From Legionella sp. (lineage in GTDB: Bacteria > Pseudomonadota > Gammaproteobacteria > Legionellales > Legionellaceae): 8,646 nt of DNA. A program made the translations under genes and the position numbers. Shown one piece after another: positions 4,553-8,646 of the stretch (position 1 is the first letter of the stretch; each line of letters starts with the position of its first letter). Location of the stretch: assembly GCA_004297865.1 (NCBI GenBank), contig SCSO01000046.1:1-8646 (forward strand). The letters run 5' to 3'. The notes beneath the pieces were generated by a model that saw only the letters and a list, made by a program, of their open reading frames with translations, had not been told where the DNA came from and did not search any database.

Positions 4553-6231
4553 AAACTCTCTTGTCCTTACTACTCCTTACGGCATCGATTGCTGTTTATG
4601 CCAAGGATACGGTTTTACAGATCCGAGGAATTACCGGACCAGCATTAACCAATGTCGAAAAAAGGCTCTCTGAATACAGCCAATCAAACCCCTTGTCTGA
4701 ATTAAACCCAGAAGAATTACGCAACCAAACGAATAAAGCCTTACAACCCTTCGGCTATTTTAAAGCCGAGATTACGGTAAAAAATAACTCGAATAAATCC
4801 ATCCAGATCAATATCCATCCGGGCCCAATAATGCGTATTGCTACTATCAAAGTGCAGCTATTCGGCGAAGGAGCTCAAAACCCTTACTTGCAAAAAGTGC
4901 TTAAAAATAATCCCTTACAAAGCGGTGCACCTTTAGACACTAAACAATACAACCTCTTTAAACGCAGCCTCAACAATACCGCCGAACAATTAGGCTATCT
5001 ACACGGAACCTTTAAAAAAGCGGAAATCCTAGTAGATGAAACCAATAATACCGCCCAAATCACCCTGCTTTTTGATACCGGACATCAATATTACTTCAGT
5101 CAAGTCCAATTTGATCCGACCTATATTAGACCCGAACTCTTACATCGGTTTGTCCCTTTCAAACCAGGACAAGTTTATTCCATGGAACAGTTATTAAAAT
5201 TCAACAATGATTTAGCCAGTAGCGGGTATTTTAATAACGTCTTGGTAAAACCCAATATCAGTGATTCGCAAACCGTACCCATACAAGTGCATTTACAACC
5301 AGCACCCAAATACACCTATTCCCTAGGACTAGGCTACGGGACAGATACTGGGGTTCGCGGACGTGCGGGCATGCATATCATTCCAGTGAATAACAAAGGA
5401 CATAAGTTCAATGCCTTAGCTCAAGGATCTTTGACTCAAAGTGCCCTACAAGCCCAATATGTCATTCCCGGTAGCAATCCTGTCACCGATCAATACAGCT
5501 TAACCGGTAATTTCTCTAATCTGAATTATGGAGCTGGTTACAGTAATTCCATGCTGGTTTCTTTAGCGCAACAACATAATTTGGAACGCTTCCAACGCAC
5601 CCTTTCTTTAAATAGTCTCTATGAAAGCTTTCATTATGAAGCCCAACCCAATAGTGATCAATTTGTGGTTTATCCCAAAGGAACAGTTAGTTTTACCAGT
5701 GCAAAATCCAAATTATTTTCTCCCTCAGGATACAATCTTACGTTCAACGCTCTGGGAAGCTCGCAAGCCGTTTTGTCCAAACTTAATTTTGTGCAAAGCT
5801 CCGTCGATGCTAAAGGAGCATTGATGATTGAACCGCTAAGGCTTAGACTGTATGGACATGCCTTACAAGGTTATACCCAAACACCTAATATAAATGAGCT
5901 ACCCTTGTCCTTGGCCCTACTCTTAGGAGGAACGGATAATTTAAAAGGATATGGCTTTAACTCCATAGGACCTGGGAAAACAATTAGCTATGGCGGATTT
6001 GAATTGCAAAAAGAAACCTTTAAAAATTGGTATCTCCTGGGCTTTTATGATGCAGGATCAGTCTACAATCCTTCCCCTAAGGATGTACAATATGACGTGG
6101 GAGCTGGATTAATGTGGGTTTCGCCTATTGGTCCCATCAAAATTGGTTTTGCTCAACCCATAACGAGTAACTTCCAACGATTAGAGCATTCAGGACCCCG
6201 ATTAATCATTCGCATGGGGCCTGATTTATGA
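4549..6231 (+). CDS. tamA: Translocation and assembly module outer-membrane protein TamA (Omp85 family)
   Basis: TamA is the outer-membrane half of the TAM complex. With TamB it helps insert a subset of outer-membrane proteins such as autotransporters, and it is implicated in envelope lipid transport. The 560-residue length is normal for the family. A signal peptide covers residues 1-18 with an AVYA cleavage site before Lys19. Three POTRA domains follow (about 21-93, 96-178 and 182-252), each with a GY-F type turn (PFGYFKAEI at 68-76, LGYLHGTF at 148-155, SSGYFNNVLV at 224-233). The 16-strand barrel occupies about 256-560. The Omp85 loop motif near 460-472 reads GGTDNLKGYGFN, with Lys466 where the family usually has Arg. 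The protein ends in IIRMGPDL, like the GPEL-type end I recall for TamA. The next gene, tamB, overlaps by four bases. The start is set by the signal peptide; there is no ribosome binding site. Confidence 0.95.
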   Translation: MKTLLSLLLLTASIAVYAKDTVLQIRGITGPALTNVEKRLSEYSQSNPLSELNPEELRNQTNKALQPFGYFKAEITVKNNSNKSIQINIHPGPIMRIATIKVQLFGEGAQNPYLQKVLKNNPLQSGAPLDTKQYNLFKRSLNNTAEQLGYLHGTFKKAEILVDETNNTAQITLLFDTGHQYYFSQVQFDPTYIRPELLHRFVPFKPGQVYSMEQLLKFNNDLASSGYFNNVLVKPNISDSQTVPIQVHLQPAPKYTYSLGLGYGTDTGVRGRAGMHIIPVNNKGHKFNALAQGSLTQSALQAQYVIPGSNPVTDQYSLTGNFSNLNYGAGYSNSMLVSLAQQHNLERFQRTLSLNSLYESFHYEAQPNSDQFVVYPKGTVSFTSAKSKLFSPSGYNLTFNALGSSQAVLSKLNFVQSSVDAKGALMIEPLRLRLYGHALQGYTQTPNINELPLSLALLLGGTDNLKGYGFNSIGPGKTISYGGFELQKETFKNWYLLGFYDAGSVYNPSPKDVQYDVGAGLMWVSPIGPIKIGFAQPITSNFQRLEHSGPRLIIRMGPDL

Positions 6232-8646
6232 AAAAATTCTTAAAAAAAATAGTCTTCAGTCTTTTGTTGATTTTTGTCTTCCTCGTCTGCCTATTAGCCT
6301 TTATTTTGGAAACTACCCCAGGCCTTTATGCGACAATCCGCATTGCCAAACTGTTTATTCCTGGCTCCTTAGAAATTCATCATCTATCGGGAGGATTGTT
6401 AAGACAATTCACCATAGGTGATTTGCAATATACTCACAACGACTTAGAAGTACAGGTCAGCCAACTCAAGATCCATTGGCAATGGCAATCTTTTATTCAT
6501 CCAAGCCTAGTGCTTCACGACGCTTCTGCAGATTGGGTGCAATTGAATCATAATCCAATTAAAATCATCAAAAACGTCCAAGCTCATGGTTTTCTCAATC
6601 AAGAGATGGCGAAGTTAGAGACTATTCAATGCCAATACTTTGGTCAAGAACTCAACGGCTTTCTCCAACTGAATAAGGCAAAACCCTACCCAGTGTTGGG
6701 ACAAATTCATTTAAATCAGGGCATGATCAATCCTTTAAAACCTAAAGGCACCTTAGATATTAATGGCACTTTGAAAGAAGTGAATTGGTCCGGTGAATTC
6801 ACCCATCCTACAGTATCTGTCAAAGGCTCTTTAATTAATGGTTCGCAAATCAAACAAGAGATCAAATGGCGTGACTATAAATGGCAACTCAATCCGCAAA
6901 AAAGTTATTACAGCCCTGAAGGCACTTTGAAAATATCCGGAAGCTTGCCGGCGATCAATATAGAGTTAAATACCAAGCTCAATGATTTAGACCAGGATTA
7001 TTGGCAGGTTGCTGCCAAACTTAAAGGCCAATTGCCGTTTCAATGGGACATTAATTTACAAGTAGCAAAACCTTATGACCCTGCGATTACCACAGCAGGC
7101 TTATACACGCGCTTTATCCTTCAAGGTCAGTTAAAAGGGAAGGATCAAGGCCAATTCCTACTTTCTGTTTCACCTGGTCGATATCAAATGGCTAAGGATG
7201 AAGTCATTCCCTATGTGGCTTTCACTGGAGGTCAGCTGGACACCTTGTTAACGCCTAAAGGTGTCAGTGCCAAGGGAAGCTTGGAAATCGATCCCAATAA
7301 AAAGATTAAAACACATTTTCAGCTACCTCAATTTGATCTGAGTAAAGGCTTAAAAAACACTCAAACCGTCAGTGGGGAATTATCGCTAGTCTTTAGTTCT
7401 CTGGATTTTTTACAACATATCAACCCAGAAATTAAAGACTTACGCGGGCAAATTGATGCCACGTTGAAAGTGCAAGGGTCTCTCGACAAAATGCAACTGA
7501 CTTCTTATCTCAATCTCAAACGTTTGAGTTTTGCATTACCTAAGTTGGGAATAGCAGTAGATAGCTTAGATATAACTACAGAAAGCAAAAAAAATCAGTG
7601 GACAACTCAAGGGACTTTAAGTTCTGCAGGCAAACAATTACAACTTAAAGGATCAGGTACACTGGCAAAACAATTGAAGGGTGAATTAACCTTGGCGGGT
7701 AGTGATTTTAGATTGGTTAATACTAAAGAATACCAAGTCGATATTAGTCCGCGATTGCAATTCAAGATAAGTCCCAAGCAAGTGGCTATTAGCGGTCAGA
7801 TTCAAGTGCCTTATGCGCAAATCAAGACGCAGTCTTTTGACAACAGTATCAATTTGTCGGAAGACGTGGTCTTTAAAAATGAAGCCAAAACAAAGCCTAG
7901 TCATTCTGCTATTGCGACAAGTATAGAAGTGCAAATTCCGCTGGGAGATAAAGTAGAAATTAGTACCAAGGGGCTGCACGCCACCTTAGGAGGCGAGCTA
8001 CAAGTTCAACAAGTGCCCCAAGGTCCTCTCAATGCAAAGGGCGAATTACTGGTCAAGCAAGGTCAATACAAAGCTTATGGTCAAGATTTAGCAATTGAAC
8101 AAGGGCAACTGTTGTATACCGGCGGACGGATTGATAATCCCGAAATCAATTTGCGCGCCTCTAAGGTAATAGATAATAGTAATATTACAACCTCCGGTTC
8201 TAATCAGCTTTTTGATTTCAATACCAGCAATCTACAAAACGTCAATTTAGGTGCGAAAATTAAAGTCGGCGTCGAAGTCAGCGGGCATTTAACCGCACCC
8301 AAAATTCTTCTCTTTTCTAATCCTGCAGTCCTTTCTCAAGCTGATATTTTATCGATGCTAGTGATAGGTCGGCCAGCGAGTCAGGCCAGTAAAGCAGGCG
8401 GGCAATTACTCTTAACCGCCATTTCTTCAATGTCAATTGGTAATAATGGCGCTAATGGCGCGCAATTATTACAACAATTAAAAGATCAATACGGTTTTGA
8501 TGTGAACTTGCAAACCAATAGTAACTACGATAAAAAAACCAACCAATTATCTGATAGTACCGGGGTAGTAGTGAGTAAAAGCATTACTAAACGATTGCAA
8601 TTAAGTTATAACGTGGGTTTAACACAAGCAGATCCTAACGTGTTAA
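6228..8646 (+). CDS. tamB: Translocation and assembly module inner-membrane protein TamB (C-terminus cut by window edge)
   Basis: TamB is the periplasm-spanning partner of TamA, anchored in the inner membrane and built mostly of beta strands forming a groove for hydrophobic cargo. The ATG overlaps the tamA stop as ATGA, so translation is probably coupled. I read 806 codons without a stop or frameshift to the right edge. A basic start (MKKFLKKI) leads into one membrane helix at about 8-27, followed by ETTPG. A long repetitive beta-rich region follows, with recurring Leu-x-Gly patterns (about 40-600). The DUF490 hallmark AYGQDLAIEQGQLLYTGG is at 616-633, with NPEINLRAS at 637-645. A second hallmark lies at 689-716: TAPKILLFSNP, then ADILSMLVIGRP. 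The frame stops at YNVGLTQADPNVL, so only the last few tens of residues should be missing. That implies a protein well below the roughly 1,260 residues of E. coli TamB, shortened in the repetitive middle. Confidence 0.95.
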   Translation, partial: MKKFLKKIVFSLLLIFVFLVCLLAFILETTPGLYATIRIAKLFIPGSLEIHHLSGGLLRQFTIGDLQYTHNDLEVQVSQLKIHWQWQSFIHPSLVLHDASADWVQLNHNPIKIIKNVQAHGFLNQEMAKLETIQCQYFGQELNGFLQLNKAKPYPVLGQIHLNQGMINPLKPKGTLDINGTLKEVNWSGEFTHPTVSVKGSLINGSQIKQEIKWRDYKWQLNPQKSYYSPEGTLKISGSLPAINIELNTKLNDLDQDYWQVAAKLKGQLPFQWDINLQVAKPYDPAITTAGLYTRFILQGQLKGKDQGQFLLSVSPGRYQMAKDEVIPYVAFTGGQLDTLLTPKGVSAKGSLEIDPNKKIKTHFQLPQFDLSKGLKNTQTVSGELSLVFSSLDFLQHINPEIKDLRGQIDATLKVQGSLDKMQLTSYLNLKRLSFALPKLGIAVDSLDITTESKKNQWTTQGTLSSAGKQLQLKGSGTLAKQLKGELTLAGSDFRLVNTKEYQVDISPRLQFKISPKQVAISGQIQVPYAQIKTQSFDNSINLSEDVVFKNEAKTKPSHSAIATSIEVQIPLGDKVEISTKGLHATLGGELQVQQVPQGPLNAKGELLVKQGQYKAYGQDLAIEQGQLLYTGGRIDNPEINLRASKVIDNSNITTSGSNQLFDFNTSNLQNVNLGAKIKVGVEVSGHLTAPKILLFSNPAVLSQADILSMLVIGRPASQASKAGGQLLLTAISSMSIGNNGANGAQLLQQLKDQYGFDVNLQTNSNYDKKTNQLSDSTGVVVSKSITKRLQLSYNVGLTQADPNVL

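Noticed and set aside
5621..5824. Plus-strand frame of 67 codons inside tamA
   Set aside because: It is a shifted-frame shadow of the TamA barrel; TamA reads through this part without interruption.
4549..6231. The Omp85 protein as BamA
   Set aside because: It has three POTRA domains rather than five, is about 560 residues rather than about 800, and is followed directly by tamB.
7686..7979. Minus-strand open frame of 97 codons inside tamB
   Set aside because: It is antisense to a continuous tamB frame with clear protein-level motifs on both sides; composition and context give no support for a gene.
1..8646. An undescribed multi-gene defence, toxin or biosynthetic system
   Set aside because: All genes except the small lipoprotein belong to well-known housekeeping families in ordinary arrangement; nothing in the gaps supports a further system.

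Overview
This window is a chromosomal segment of a moderately AT-rich gammaproteobacterium. It carries housekeeping DNA-repair and envelope-biogenesis genes and one small non-autonomous transposable element. RecA matches the E. coli numbering position for position where I could check it, and MutS and TamA/TamB are clearly gammaproteobacterial in type. The AT-leaning codon use, the recA-pncC-mutS neighbourhood and the lack of a recognisable LexA box before recA would suit a Legionellales-like organism. That placement is an inference, and I cannot name a genus.

Left third, minus strand: the N-terminal two thirds of recA runs off the left edge. Upstream of it lie pncC, a stand-alone CinA C-terminal-type NMN deamidase, and then a 74-residue threonine-rich lipoprotein gene of unknown function. 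A strong intrinsic terminator separates the lipoprotein gene from pncC, and its U-tract runs directly into the pncC ribosome binding site. recA has its own extended -10 promoter in the 67-base gap after pncC. The 225-base gap between the lipoprotein gene and mutS holds divergent promoters.

Middle, plus strand: a full-length mutS of 839 codons is followed by 260 bases without a gene. This gap contains a GC-rich hairpin that has been split by a 162-bp MITE-like element. The element has perfect 18-bp terminal inverted repeats resembling IS903-type (IS5 family) ends, a 9-bp target duplication, and an internal 87-bp near-palindrome of the 'TCATCCCCGCGAAGGCGGGGATCC' kind.

Right half, plus strand: tamA (Omp85 family, signal peptide, three POTRA domains and a barrel) overlaps tamB by four bases (ATGA). 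TamB is an inner-membrane-anchored AsmA-like/DUF490 protein whose reading frame is open to the right edge. The two form the translocation and assembly module linking inner and outer membranes. The tamA start has no Shine-Dalgarno sequence, and a well-spaced sigma70-type promoter would place the transcript start on or next to the ATG.

I found no CRISPR, phage, toxin, defence or biosynthetic system, and I do not think the window encodes an undescribed multi-gene system. The items most worth a second look are the nested mobile element, the possibly leaderless tamA transcript, and the terminator abutting the pncC ribosome binding site.
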